From Flavobacteriaceae bacterium (lineage in GTDB: Bacteria; Bacteroidota; Bacteroidia; Flavobacteriales; Weeksellaceae): a DNA stretch of 64,000 nt. A model generated the notes under the pieces. That model did not search any database, was not told the origin of the DNA, and saw only the letters and a program-made list of their open reading frames with translations. A program made the translations under genes and the position numbers. How positions within the stretch are numbered: the first letter of the stretch is position 1; every line of letters starts with the position of its first letter. The DNA lies in assembly GCA_030538275.1 (NCBI GenBank), contig JAUNUH010000003.1:124001-188000 (forward strand), given 5' to 3'. This document shows, piece after piece, positions 42,744 to 52,566 of the stretch.

Positions 42744-45563
42744 ATGTTCAGGATTTTTACATTTATTGCTTTATTTTGCTTCACGGCAGCTATGGCGCAA
42801 ACATCAGTTATTTTAGGAACTATTACCGATGACGACGCATTGGTAATGCCTGGTGCAGAAGTTTATCTGGAAGAACTTCAGCGACAAACAATCACAGATG
42901 AGTATGGTAATTATTCATTTCATCAAGTTCCCACAGGTGATTATACCCTCACGGTTTATGCTTTGGGATATCCTATTACCGAAAAGAAAGTTAATGTACA
43001 AGGAACAGTAACTCGTGTAGATTTCAGGTTGAACGAGGGGAATTTGGAATTGAATGAAGTTATAGTTTTTGGTCAGAGATTGACAGGCCAGGCCAAAGCT
43101 TTGAATACACAAAAGAGTAAAAATAATATTTCAAATGTAATTTCTGCCGACCAAGTGGGTAGATTTCCCGATGCTAATATGGGAGACGCTTTGAAGCGTG
43201 TTCCTGGTGTTACGATGCAACAAGACCAAGGTGAGGCGCGTGATATCGTAATTCGTGGTTTGGCACCGCAGCTCAATTCGGTTACGCTGAACGGAGACAG
43301 AATTCCTTCTGCAGAAGGTGATAACAGAAATGTTCAAATGGATTTGATTCCATCTGATATGATTCAAACCATTGAATTAAATAAGACGCTTACGCCAGAC
43401 ATGGATGCTGACGCAATCGGTGGTTCGGTAAATTTAATCAGAAGAAGTGCGCCACAACAGGAAAGAATTTCTCTTACCGTAGGGGGTGGAATAAATGCAA
43501 TTCGTGAATCAGGACTTTTTACAGCCAGTGCGGTATATGGTAATCGATTTTTGAATAATAGCCTTGGAATGGTGTTCAATGCCTCTATGTATGACACTAA
43601 TTATGGTTCTGATAATGTGGAATTTACATGGGCAGAAGATGATTTTGGAAATGCCTATACAGATGATTATCAGGTAAGATGGTATAATGTGCAGCGCAAG
43701 CGCAGAAGTGCAGGGCTTAATTTTGATTTGAAATTGGCAGAAGGTCATACACTTTTGGCATCTGCATTATATAACTGGCGTGATGACAATGAAGATCGTT
43801 ACAGACTGCGCTATAGAAGCTATGATCCTGTATATGATGCGGCCAACAATATCATTGGATTTGAAGGTGGGCGGATCGTTCGCGACAATAAATCAGGAAA
43901 GGGCGGTCCTAGATTAGAGAGACAAACGGTACAGAACTATACCTTTGGTGGAGATCATATTTTCAATAAATTCAAATTGGATTGGGGTGCAGCATATTCA
44001 AAAGCGCAAGAAGAAAAACCTGATCAAAGAAATGCAGGCTTCGAAATTCGAGGAGTTGATTTTACAGGTATGAGTGGATCAACACGTTTTCCAGTTATTA
44101 GACCTTTGGATATGAGCTTGGAAGATTATGCCACCGGGCCATCACAATTTACCCGTATAGCAGCTCTAGAAGCCGGATCTGATATTACAAACGAAGACGA
44201 ATGGGCTGCAAGATTGAATATTGCTTTCCCATTTCAAGTGATGAGCCAACCAGCAGAATTGAAAGTAGGAGGGCGTATGAGATTGAAATCAAAAATGCGC
44301 GACAACGGGGTAGTAGAGTACGACCCAGCCGGATTTGATATGTCTTCTATGAATGTAGCTGATCTAATCTATTTCGACGGAAATGGATTCAACCCAGGAA
44401 GTGCCTATGTTCCAGGATTTTTCTTACATAACTCATGGATAGGTGGATTGGATATTTATAATCCTGCAATGTTCGAGAAAAGTGAGGATGCTAGTTATTA
44501 TGTAGAAAATTATAAAGCAGAAGAAAACATCGTTGCCGGTTATGTGAGATATGATCAACAATTGAGTAATGCGTTGAGTTTTATCACAGGTGTGCGAATA
44601 GAAAAAACCAATACCAATTATACAGGAAATGTGGTAGAAGAAGATGAAAATCTATTAGGAGCACGTTCGGTAAAAAGTGATTATGTAAATATTTTACCAG
44701 GTTTAACTTTTAACTATCGACCAAGTCGTAATACCGTTTTTCGTTTAGCCGGTACAACTTCTATCGCAAGACCAAATTATTACGATATTGCACCATTTGT
44801 GAATGTTTTGCCAGAAGATAATGAAATCCTAGCAGGAAATCCTAATCTAGAAGCTACAAAAGCTTTGAATTTTGACCTCATGGCAGAGCATTATTTCCAA
44901 AATGTCGGAATTATTTCGGGTGGTGTTTTCTATAAGCATTTAACCGATTTTATCTATACCAGTAGAAATCTAGAATTATCAAACTCGCAGTTTGCTGAAG
45001 TATTTCCAGGGGTTTCAAACCCGGTAGATGCTGGCGATAGCTGGAGATTGATTCGCCCAATGAATGGAGAAAAAGCCAATTTCTATGGAGCAGAAGTTGC
45101 CATTCAACGACAACTTGACTTTTTACCAGGGTTTTTGAAGGATTTTGGAATTTATGCCAACTATACCTATACCAAATCAGAAGCTAAAGGCGTGAAGGAT
45201 ACAGAAGGTCAGGATAGAGAAGGATTATCACTTCCAGGCACTGCGCCACATATGGCCAACGCATCAATTTCGTACGACGGAAAAAGGTTCGGAGCTAGAC
45301 TTTCATTGAATTATGCAGCTTCTTATCTTTCAGAGTTGGGTGGAGATGCTTTTGAGGATCGTTATTATGATTCACAAACTTTCTTGGATTTTAATGCATC
45401 CTACAATTTCTTGAAGAATTTTAATTTATTTGTTGAAATTAATAATATTACCAATCAACCATTAAGATTTTATCAAGGAATCAAAGACAGAACCATGTCA
45501 GCAGAATATTATCAAACTAGATATTTATTCGGAATTAAATTTGACTTAAACAATAGAGATTAA
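42744..45563 (+). CDS. TonB-dependent receptor of the phytase locus
   Basis: The 939-residue protein has a signal peptide (MFRIFTFIALFCFTAAMAQ), a carboxypeptidase-regulatory-like domain (about 22-95), a plug with NISNVISADQVGRFPDANMGD, ALKRVPGVTMQQDQGEARDI, VIRGLAPQLNSVTLNGDRIP, and a 22-strand barrel ending in TRYLFGIKFDLN. It matches the TIGR01782-like receptor class. It stops 4 bp before the phytase gene, so the cargo is inferred to be phytate, its breakdown products or a metal-phosphate complex. Confidence 0.9.
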   Translation: MFRIFTFIALFCFTAAMAQTSVILGTITDDDALVMPGAEVYLEELQRQTITDEYGNYSFHQVPTGDYTLTVYALGYPITEKKVNVQGTVTRVDFRLNEGNLELNEVIVFGQRLTGQAKALNTQKSKNNISNVISADQVGRFPDANMGDALKRVPGVTMQQDQGEARDIVIRGLAPQLNSVTLNGDRIPSAEGDNRNVQMDLIPSDMIQTIELNKTLTPDMDADAIGGSVNLIRRSAPQQERISLTVGGGINAIRESGLFTASAVYGNRFLNNSLGMVFNASMYDTNYGSDNVEFTWAEDDFGNAYTDDYQVRWYNVQRKRRSAGLNFDLKLAEGHTLLASALYNWRDDNEDRYRLRYRSYDPVYDAANNIIGFEGGRIVRDNKSGKGGPRLERQTVQNYTFGGDHIFNKFKLDWGAAYSKAQEEKPDQRNAGFEIRGVDFTGMSGSTRFPVIRPLDMSLEDYATGPSQFTRIAALEAGSDITNEDEWAARLNIAFPFQVMSQPAELKVGGRMRLKSKMRDNGVVEYDPAGFDMSSMNVADLIYFDGNGFNPGSAYVPGFFLHNSWIGGLDIYNPAMFEKSEDASYYVENYKAEENIVAGYVRYDQQLSNALSFITGVRIEKTNTNYTGNVVEEDENLLGARSVKSDYVNILPGLTFNYRPSRNTVFRLAGTTSIARPNYYDIAPFVNVLPEDNEILAGNPNLEATKALNFDLMAEHYFQNVGIISGGVFYKHLTDFIYTSRNLELSNSQFAEVFPGVSNPVDAGDSWRLIRPMNGEKANFYGAEVAIQRQLDFLPGFLKDFGIYANYTYTKSEAKGVKDTEGQDREGLSLPGTAPHMANASISYDGKRFGARLSLNYAASYLSELGGDAFEDRYYDSQTFLDFNASYNFLKNFNLFVEINNITNQPLRFYQGIKDRTMSAEYYQTRYLFGIKFDLNNRD

Positions 45564-45567
45564 TCTC

Positions 45568-46635
45568 ATGAATTTTTTAAAGAATTTCTTTTCTTATCTT
45601 TTTATAATTTTTTCATTCTCAGGGTGTAATGGTATCAAATCCATTACGCCCTTTGGGATTGATAGAATTAGCCCTACCTATATTACGCAACCCGTAGTAC
45701 ATGATACAGACGATCCTGCCATTTGGATCAACCCAAAAAATGCCGATGCCTCCTTAATCATTGGAACCGACAAAGATTCAGACGGTAAATTGTATGCCTA
45801 CAATTTACAAGGTCAAATTGTAGCCACATCAGAATCATTGCAGCGTCCCAATAATGTGGATATTGTTCAATCTTTTTCTTTTCAGGGCGAAATCATTTCT
45901 TTGGCGATTACTACAGAAAGAGAAACCAACAAAATTCGTGTTTTCAAACTTCCAGAACTCATGGCCATCGACAATGGTGGAATAGAAGTTTTTGAAGGTG
46001 AAGTTCATAGATTACCCATGGGAATTGCTTTGTACCAAAATCCCGAAAATAATAGGCTATACGCCATTGTCGGAAGAAAAGACGGCCCGGCAAAGGATTA
46101 TCTTTTTCAATATGAAATCATAGAAAAAGAGGGTTTTATGAGTGCTAATTTGATTCGAAAATTTGGTGATTACAGCGGAAAAAAAGAAATTGAAGCCATC
46201 GCTGTAGATAATGAATTGGGATATATCTATTATTCTGATGAAACACACGGAATTTCTAAATATTACGCAGACCCTGCCAAAGGAAATGAAAAACTTGCCT
46301 TCTTCGGAGCTAAAGATTTCAAAAGAGATATGGAAGGAATTTCAATTTACAAAACAGATGAAAAAAATGGTTTTATTATAATCTCTGACCAGCAGAATAA
46401 CCGATTCAATGTCTATCGACGAGAAGGTGAACCCAACAATCCGCACCAACATATTTTAATAGCAAATCTATATCTCACTACCAACGAAAGTGATGGGAAT
46501 GAAAGTATGAATTATTATTTCGGCCCTGAATTTCCTCAAGGAATTTTTGTAGCTATGAGCGATGACAAAACTTTCCACATATATGATTGGCGAAATTTAC
46601 AACAATCTATCAATCAACAAATTAATGCTAAATAA
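45568..46635 (+). CDS. beta-propeller phytase, lipoprotein
   Basis: Beta-propeller phytases release phosphate from phytate in a Ca2+-dependent way. The 355-residue protein has a lipoprotein signal ending in FSFSGC (C20), then VVHDTDDPAIWINPKNAD (the DDPAIW motif of the family), IIGTDKDSDGKLYAYNL, RPNNVDI, IEAIAVDNELGYIYYSDE and KRDMEGISIY, each a propeller blade with acidic Ca ligands. It is probably on the outer membrane. It is coupled to the receptor upstream (4 bp) and the phosphatase downstream (7 bp). Confidence 0.93.
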   Translation: MNFLKNFFSYLFIIFSFSGCNGIKSITPFGIDRISPTYITQPVVHDTDDPAIWINPKNADASLIIGTDKDSDGKLYAYNLQGQIVATSESLQRPNNVDIVQSFSFQGEIISLAITTERETNKIRVFKLPELMAIDNGGIEVFEGEVHRLPMGIALYQNPENNRLYAIVGRKDGPAKDYLFQYEIIEKEGFMSANLIRKFGDYSGKKEIEAIAVDNELGYIYYSDETHGISKYYADPAKGNEKLAFFGAKDFKRDMEGISIYKTDEKNGFIIISDQQNNRFNVYRREGEPNNPHQHILIANLYLTTNESDGNESMNYYFGPEFPQGIFVAMSDDKTFHIYDWRNLQQSINQQINAK

Positions 46636-46642
46636 TTCCCCC

Positions 46643-47587
46643 ATGCGAATTCATCCCATTCAATTGATTTTATTTTTTTTAGCTGTCCAGTTTTCTTTTG
46701 CTCAAACGCAGCAAAACAAAATATATACAGATTTAGAAAAAATTAAAAACGCGGTTACTTTTACAGCCATTGGAGACTGGGGTAGAAACGGATACTATAA
46801 CCAAAAGGAAACAGGAAGTATTCTGGGTGAAACAATGAATCATATCGGCGGAGATTTTATCGTTTCTGTAGGAGATAATTTTTATCCGCATGGTGTGGGC
46901 AGCACGCAAGATCATCATTGGTTGGTCTCTTTCGAAAATGTATATGAGCATCCCGGAACCTGGGAAGACTGGTATGTGATTTTAGGAAATCATGACTATA
47001 ACGGAAATGTACAGGCACAAATAGATTATAGCCAAATAAGCCGCAGATGGCACATGCCAGATAGGTATTATTCCAAAACGATTGAAGACGGAAATAATAA
47101 GATTTTATTACTATTTATAGATACCAATCCTTTTGTTGACAGCTACCTCAAGCATCCCGAAAAAAAATACAGCGATGTAGATGCACAGGATAAAAACAAA
47201 CAAATGACTTGGATACAAAAGACGCTTTCAGAATCGGACGCACATTGGAAAATTGTAATCGGTCACCATCAATTATTCACTGGAGGCCGACGCGAAAATG
47301 CCGACAATTCTGTAAGAACTCAACTACTTCCGCTGTTCAAACAACAAAATATCGATTTATATATTTGCGGACATGAACATCATTTGGAATATGGTGTTTA
47401 TGAAGGAATCCATCAAATCATTAGCGGCGCAGGCTCGTCTGTGAGAGTTTATAACGGTACTGAAGGTTCTGTTTTTGGAAAAAGTATCCAAGGTTTTGCC
47501 ACCGTCGCCATTACCCAAGAAGCTATCAATTTCAATTTTATTGATTATCTGGGAAATGTAATTCACGCCAACAAAATTACAAAGTAA
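46643..47587 (+). CDS. purple acid phosphatase-like metallophosphoesterase
   Basis: The 314-residue protein has a signal peptide (MRIHPIQLILFFLAVQFSFAQ) and the five metallophosphoesterase motifs: AIGDWG, GDNFYPHG, GNHDYNGN, GHHQLF and GHEHHLEY. This layout matches tartrate-resistant (type 5) acid phosphatases. The frame is open back to 46562, but that part overlaps the phytase gene; the ATG at 46643 starts the signal peptide. It probably finishes dephosphorylation of inositol phosphates released by the phytase. Confidence 0.92.
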   Translation: MRIHPIQLILFFLAVQFSFAQTQQNKIYTDLEKIKNAVTFTAIGDWGRNGYYNQKETGSILGETMNHIGGDFIVSVGDNFYPHGVGSTQDHHWLVSFENVYEHPGTWEDWYVILGNHDYNGNVQAQIDYSQISRRWHMPDRYYSKTIEDGNNKILLLFIDTNPFVDSYLKHPEKKYSDVDAQDKNKQMTWIQKTLSESDAHWKIVIGHHQLFTGGRRENADNSVRTQLLPLFKQQNIDLYICGHEHHLEYGVYEGIHQIISGAGSSVRVYNGTEGSVFGKSIQGFATVAITQEAINFNFIDYLGNVIHANKITK

Positions 47588-47673
47588 TAAACGAGCTTAA
47601 TTCCAAAGAAATTTAATTGAAATTTATTTGGTCTAAAATGATTTTTGATACTTAGATAAAAGTAAATCTCGTT

Positions 47674-48111
47674 TTAATCATCAGATTTTTCTTCTAATTT
47701 TTTCAAATAATCTTCAGCATCCATGCAAAGTTCTACGAGAACGCCACCAGAAGATTTTGGATGTAAAAAGGCAACAACTTTACCATCTGCACCTGGTTTT
47801 GGTGTTTCGTTCAGCAAAATAAACCCTTCCTTTTGCAATCGATTGATTTCTACTGAAATATCCTCTACAGCAAAGGCTATATGGTGAATGCCTGGACCAC
47901 GTTTAGCGATAAATTTACGGATAGGACTATCTTCATTTGTACCTTCCAAAAGTTCGATTTTGGTTTGGCCTAGCATAAAGAATGAAGTGGTTACACCTTC
48001 GCTTTCCACAGACTCTTCCTTGTATGGCGCAATACCCAAAAGTTGGGTGTATAGCTCGTTGGCTTCTTTTAAATTGTTTACAGCAATACCTAAATGCTCA
48101 ATTTTTTTCAT
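47674..48111 (-). CDS. mce: methylmalonyl-CoA epimerase
   Basis: It converts (S)- to (R)-methylmalonyl-CoA between propionyl-CoA carboxylase and the B12-dependent mutase. The 145-residue vicinal-oxygen-chelate protein has EHLGIAVNNL (metal His7), GIHHIAFAVEDI (His) and GGVLVELCMD (Glu). It fits the adenosyltransferase at 17.4 kb. It is a single gene with a -7 box upstream. Confidence 0.92.
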   Translation of the reverse strand: MKKIEHLGIAVNNLKEANELYTQLLGIAPYKEESVESEGVTTSFFMLGQTKIELLEGTNEDSPIRKFIAKRGPGIHHIAFAVEDISVEINRLQKEGFILLNETPKPGADGKVVAFLHPKSSGGVLVELCMDAEDYLKKLEEKSDD

Positions 48112-48130
48112 TATAAAATTTCTATTAAAT

Positions 48131-48138
48131 CAAAGGTA
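48131..48138 (-). promoter_or_regulatory. -7 box TACCTTTG before mce
   Basis: The minus-strand TACCTTTG lies 19 bp before the ATG, with a TTG 17 bp further upstream (48156-48158), slightly short of the usual spacer. Confidence 0.5.
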
Positions 48139-48293
48139 CAAAATTCTAAATTGCTCAACTTCTAGAAATATTCTTGCTTTGAAGTTGATTTCAATCTCAT
48201 CAGTAAAATTCCTTTACGTAATAACAAAGTTTTATTTAGAATAATTTTATATAAGGCTTAAATTCCTTATTATTGCATTTCAATCTAATTATT

Positions 48294-49040
48294 ATGTTGA
48301 AAGTAAAAAACATACATGCCGGAATAGATGGCAACGAGATACTCAAAGGAATTAATCTAGAAATTAAACCTGGTGAGGTGCATGCGATTATGGGTCCAAA
48401 TGGATCGGGTAAATCAACTCTGGCATCAGTAATTGCTGGAAATGAAGACTACGAAGTAAGTGAAGGTGCAATAGAATTGTATGAAGAGGATTTGTTGGAA
48501 TTGGGGCCAGATGAAAGAGCTCACAAAGGTATTTTTCTTTCGTTTCAATATCCTGTAGAAATTCCTGGGGTTACAGTAACTAATTTTATAAAAACGGCAA
48601 TAAACGAAACCCGAAAGGCACAAGGATTAGAAGAAATGCCTGCAGGAGAAATGTTAAAGGAAATTCGCGAAAAAGCAGCCATGCTCAATATTCGAAAAGA
48701 TTTTCTATCTCGCTCATTAAACGAGGGTTTTTCTGGAGGTGAAAAGAAAAGAAATGAAATTTTCCAGATGATGATGCTCAATCCCAAATTGGCTATTTTG
48801 GATGAAACCGACTCTGGATTGGATATAGATGCGTTAAAGATTGTAGCAGATGGCGTGAATAAATTCAGAAATGAAGATAATGCCGTCCTGGTAATCACTC
48901 ACTATCAACGACTTCTAGATTATATTGTCCCAGACTTTGTACACGTTATTGCTGATGGTAAAATTGTGAAATCCGGCGGAAAAGAATTGGCGCTGGAACT
49001 AGAAGACAAAGGTTATGATTGGATAAAAGAACAAATTTGA
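48294..49040 (+). CDS. sufC: Fe-S assembly ATPase SufC
   Basis: SufC powers the SufBCD scaffold for iron-sulfur clusters. The product has 248 residues: Walker [10 protein letters not shown], signature [14 protein letters not shown], Walker [17 protein letters not shown] and H-loop VITHYQRLL, all SufC-type. The start is at [10 protein letters not shown]; the upstream TTG at 48273 is not needed. It lies 1 bp before sufD. sufB, which usually precedes sufC, is not next to it. Confidence 0.95.
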   Translation: MLKVKNIHAGIDGNEILKGINLEIKPGEVHAIMGPNGSGKSTLASVIAGNEDYEVSEGAIELYEEDLLELGPDERAHKGIFLSFQYPVEIPGVTVTNFIKTAINETRKAQGLEEMPAGEMLKEIREKAAMLNIRKDFLSRSLNEGFSGGEKKRNEIFQMMMLNPKLAILDETDSGLDIDALKIVADGVNKFRNEDNAVLVITHYQRLLDYIVPDFVHVIADGKIVKSGGKELALELEDKGYDWIKEQI

Positions 49041-49041
49041 T

Positions 49042-50352
49042 ATGAGAAGCTTAGAAGAAAAATTGATATCTGAACATATTTTATTTGATCAATGGAGTAA
49101 ACGACCAACATTGATGGAAAAATTACGTGAAGATGCCATCAATGAATTTGAAAAAACCGGTTTTCCGACCACCAAATTAGAAGATTGGAAATACACCAGT
49201 TTGAAGCCTTTTCTCAATAAAGATTATGTGCTTTTTTCTGATAATCACGATGTTCCGATTAATTATAGTGATGTAAAAACCTATTTTATACACGATATAG
49301 ACTCGTATAATCTGGTGTTTATCAATGGAAAATATAGCAGTTATTTGTCCACCACAACCCATGACGAGGCTGATGTATGTGTACTTTCCAGTGCAATGCG
49401 ACAGGGAAAATACCAAACTGTTATAGAGAGTTTTTACAACAAAATTGCACGGGCAGAACAAATGGTATCGCTCAATACCGCATATACACACGATGGCGCT
49501 TATATTCATGTTCCAGACAAGGTGATTTTGTCTAAACCTATACAAATCATGAATTTTTATATTGGCGAAAAACCCTTGATATCGCACCCGCGTAACCTCA
49601 TCATTCTGGGAAATAACGCCCAGGCACGCATCATCGAGCGGCATCAAACCATCAATTCCCAAGAGAATTTCACCAATTCTGTAACAGAAATTCATGTGGG
49701 AAAAAACGCTCATTTAGATTATTACAAAATTCAAAATGACGACAACGCAGCCTCTTTGGTGGATTCTACCTATATCGACCAAGAAAGAGATTCTGTGGCC
49801 AGTGTTCATACTTTTTCCTTTGGTGGAAAATTAATCAGAAATGGACTTAATTTTAATCAAAAAGGCGAAAATTGTAACTCAATTCTGAAAGGAGTAACCA
49901 TAGGTGAGGACGAGCAATTGATTGATCATCACACCTTTGTAGAACACATGAGCCCTAATTGTGAAAGTCATGAATTGTACAGAACCATTTTGGGAGGTAG
50001 TTCGAAAGGTGTTTTTAATGGAAAAATTCTAGTTGATGCCGATGCGCAAAAAATTGATGCTTTCCAACAAAATAATAATATATTATTGACACCGGGAGCC
50101 AGTATCGATACCAAACCACAACTCGAGATATTTGCCGATGACGTGAAATGTTCTCATGGTTGTACGGTAGGACAATTGGATGAAAGTGCCATGTTTTATC
50201 TTCGCCAAAGAGGCGTACCCAAAAAAGAAGCCAGAGCCTTGTTGTTATTCGCATTCTCTGCAGACGTGTTAGAAAGTATTCAGATTCCTGAATTAAAACA
50301 ACGCATCACAAGAATTATAGCAAAGAAATTAGAGGTTAATTTGAGTTTCTGA
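49042..50352 (+). CDS. sufD: Fe-S assembly protein SufD
   Basis: The 436-residue protein has an N-terminal helical region (FPTTKLEDWKYTSLKPF) and the right-handed beta-helix core of SufB/SufD ending in VKCSHGCTVGQLDESAMFYLRQRG, the conserved SufD C-terminal signature. It acts with SufB and SufC in the scaffold complex. It begins 1 bp after the sufC stop. Confidence 0.94.
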   Translation: MRSLEEKLISEHILFDQWSKRPTLMEKLREDAINEFEKTGFPTTKLEDWKYTSLKPFLNKDYVLFSDNHDVPINYSDVKTYFIHDIDSYNLVFINGKYSSYLSTTTHDEADVCVLSSAMRQGKYQTVIESFYNKIARAEQMVSLNTAYTHDGAYIHVPDKVILSKPIQIMNFYIGEKPLISHPRNLIILGNNAQARIIERHQTINSQENFTNSVTEIHVGKNAHLDYYKIQNDDNAASLVDSTYIDQERDSVASVHTFSFGGKLIRNGLNFNQKGENCNSILKGVTIGEDEQLIDHHTFVEHMSPNCESHELYRTILGGSSKGVFNGKILVDADAQKIDAFQQNNNILLTPGASIDTKPQLEIFADDVKCSHGCTVGQLDESAMFYLRQRGVPKKEARALLLFAFSADVLESIQIPELKQRITRIIAKKLEVNLSF

Positions 50353-50370
50353 TTTATTTCAAATCATTAT

Positions 50371-50423
50371 GAAACAGATTCATTAGAAATGTAATTTTAA
50401 CTTTCTGTGAATCTGTTTTTTTA
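50371..50423 (+). terminator. hairpin with T run between sufD and sufS
   Basis: The stem AACAGATTCA / TGAATCTGTT (10 bp, loop about 25 nt) is followed by TTTTTTTATT. It may end or lower transcription between sufD and sufS, which are 84 bp apart. Confidence 0.65.
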
Positions 50424-50436
50424 TTAAAATTCAAAA

Positions 50437-51657
50437 ATGAAAAACATCCAAGAAATACGTGCACAATTTCCTATTTTAAATACCATGGTTAACCAAAAAC
50501 CATTGATTTATTTGGATAATGCTGCCACCTCTCAAAAACCATTATCGGTTTTGAATGCCATTGGCGATTACTATAAATCCTTGAACGCCAATGTGCACCG
50601 AGGAATCCATACCTTGAGTCAAGAAGCAACTACGGCAATGGAAGAAAGTAGGAAAAAAGTTCAACATTTTATACATGCAGCTCATGCGCATGAAATTATT
50701 TTTACATATGGCACAACAGATGCTATTAATCTGATATCTAGAGGATTGGAAGGTGTTTTAACCTCAAATGATGAAGTCATTATTTCTGAATTAGAACATC
50801 ATTCCAATATTGTTCCATGGCAAATGCTATGTGAAAAAACGCAATCCAAACTGCGTTATATTCCACTGTTGGATAATGGCACCCTGGATATGGAGGAATT
50901 TGACAAAATTCTAAACGAAAACACAAAATTAGTGGCCGTGAACCATGTTTCGAATGCGCTGGGCGTCATCAATCCTATAGAAGATATCATAAACAAAGCT
51001 CATCAATTTGGCGCTTGGGTCATGGTAGATGGCGCACAATCGATTCCTCATCTTCAAATAGATGTACAGCAGCTGAATGCAGATTTCTACGTTTTTTCTG
51101 GACATAAAATGTATGGCCCAACAGGAACTGGAGTTTTATATGGCAAAGAAGAAATTTTGAATCAATTAAATCCATATCGCGGTGGGGGAGAGATGATACA
51201 TACGGTGAGCATGGAAAAATCTACCTATGCAGATTTACCTTTTAAATTTGAGGCTGGAACACCGCATATTGCTGGAAATATAGCTCTAGGAAACGCTATA
51301 GATTTCATGAATGAAGTCGGAATGGAGTTTATTCATACCCATGAACAGGAGTTATTGAAATATGCACTTGATGAATTATCCCAAATAAAAGAAATTGAAA
51401 TTTATGCCAAGCATGCACCTAGATCTGGAGCGATTTCTTTCAATTTTAACAAAAAAGGTGTGCATTCCTCGGATGTTGGGATGATTTTGGATAAATTAGG
51501 CATTGCCGTGCGCACAGGCCATCATTGCTGCCAACCTATAATGAGTCGCTTTGGAATCCCAGGAACTGTACGTGCAAGTTTTGCTGTGTATAATACAACA
51601 GAGGAGGTTGATGAATTGATAAAAGGCGTGAAATTCGCCATTCAAATGTTGAATTGA
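50437..51657 (+). CDS. sufS: cysteine desulfurase SufS
   Basis: SufS takes sulfur from cysteine for cluster assembly. The 406-residue PLP enzyme has LDNAATSQKP near the start, the PLP lysine in SGHKMYGPTG (K224), and the active-site cysteine in RTGHHCCQPIMSRFG. The group II SufS form, with a short loop before the Cys, fits. It is the third gene of the suf run. Confidence 0.94.
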   Translation: MKNIQEIRAQFPILNTMVNQKPLIYLDNAATSQKPLSVLNAIGDYYKSLNANVHRGIHTLSQEATTAMEESRKKVQHFIHAAHAHEIIFTYGTTDAINLISRGLEGVLTSNDEVIISELEHHSNIVPWQMLCEKTQSKLRYIPLLDNGTLDMEEFDKILNENTKLVAVNHVSNALGVINPIEDIINKAHQFGAWVMVDGAQSIPHLQIDVQQLNADFYVFSGHKMYGPTGTGVLYGKEEILNQLNPYRGGGEMIHTVSMEKSTYADLPFKFEAGTPHIAGNIALGNAIDFMNEVGMEFIHTHEQELLKYALDELSQIKEIEIYAKHAPRSGAISFNFNKKGVHSSDVGMILDKLGIAVRTGHHCCQPIMSRFGIPGTVRASFAVYNTTEEVDELIKGVKFAIQMLN

Positions 51658-51761
51658 CCTATTTTTCCTATCAAAAAGGAATTATTGGGTCTATTTCCAT
51701 TGTTCTATCTCACAAGTTTTAATTGGAACGATTTTCGCCAAAAAGTTTTAAAATTGCATTT

Positions 51762-52487
51762 ATGTTCAGATTTTTCAAACATCGGGTAACGCTTTGGGTT
51801 CTCAGTTTTTTGCTTTTAGCCGATATAGCTTATATCATTTATAATATTCAAAAAAATCAAGATACAACGGCGCTTATGGTGGCCATTTTGATTTTAGGAC
51901 TTATAGTTGGTGCCCTGCTTGTAAGTATTATAAACAGTGATAAAAGAGCAGAACAACCCACAGTGATACGTGAGTCTTCTCACACCATCATGGAAAGCAT
52001 GCAAAAGGTATTTAAAATCGTAACAGCAGAGGGACATTTCAATGAAATTTATGATTATAAAGAAAATTCAAAACTTTTAAAATTTATTCCGGTTGCCAAA
52101 AAAGCACTGGTTATAATCAAAGGAAAAGTACAAATGGGTTATGATTTTTCTAAAGCGAAATGGGAAATCGACGAAAAAAATCAAAAAATTAAATTGATTC
52201 ATTTTCCAGCACCAGAGTTATTGTCATTAGAGACTGATTATGAGTACTATAATATTGAAGAGCAATTTTATAATTTATTCAAAAAAGAAGATTTAGCCAA
52301 TATTCAACGTGAAGGAAAAGAGCAAATTAGAATTGCAGCCATCAAAAGTCATCTTCCCCAAACGGCTGCAGAACAAATTGAAATTGTGTTGAAAGAACTA
52401 ATTGCAGCCAAAGATTGGAAATTGGAAAACGCCCATTTAATTACAGAAAGTATAAAGTTAATAGAAAATAAGTCAAATTTATCCTGA
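51762..52487 (+). CDS. DUF4230 membrane-anchored protein
   Basis: The 241-residue product has two N-terminal hydrophobic helices (about 8-28 and 37-60) and a DUF4230 domain (about 80-235) with LVIIKGKVQMGYDFSKAKWEID and a helical C-terminus. The start MFRFFKHRV is used; the upstream ATG-less extension to 51723 is short. The function of DUF4230 is unknown. It is probably fixed in the inner membrane with the domain outside. Confidence 0.78.
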   Translation: MFRFFKHRVTLWVLSFLLLADIAYIIYNIQKNQDTTALMVAILILGLIVGALLVSIINSDKRAEQPTVIRESSHTIMESMQKVFKIVTAEGHFNEIYDYKENSKLLKFIPVAKKALVIIKGKVQMGYDFSKAKWEIDEKNQKIKLIHFPAPELLSLETDYEYYNIEEQFYNLFKKEDLANIQREGKEQIRIAAIKSHLPQTAAEQIEIVLKELIAAKDWKLENAHLITESIKLIENKSNLS

Positions 52488-52566
52488 TTTGGAATAGTGT
52501 ATAAGTTTTTAATAATTTATTGAAAATTAGATAAATCAGCACGATATAAGTAGTAATTTTATACAC

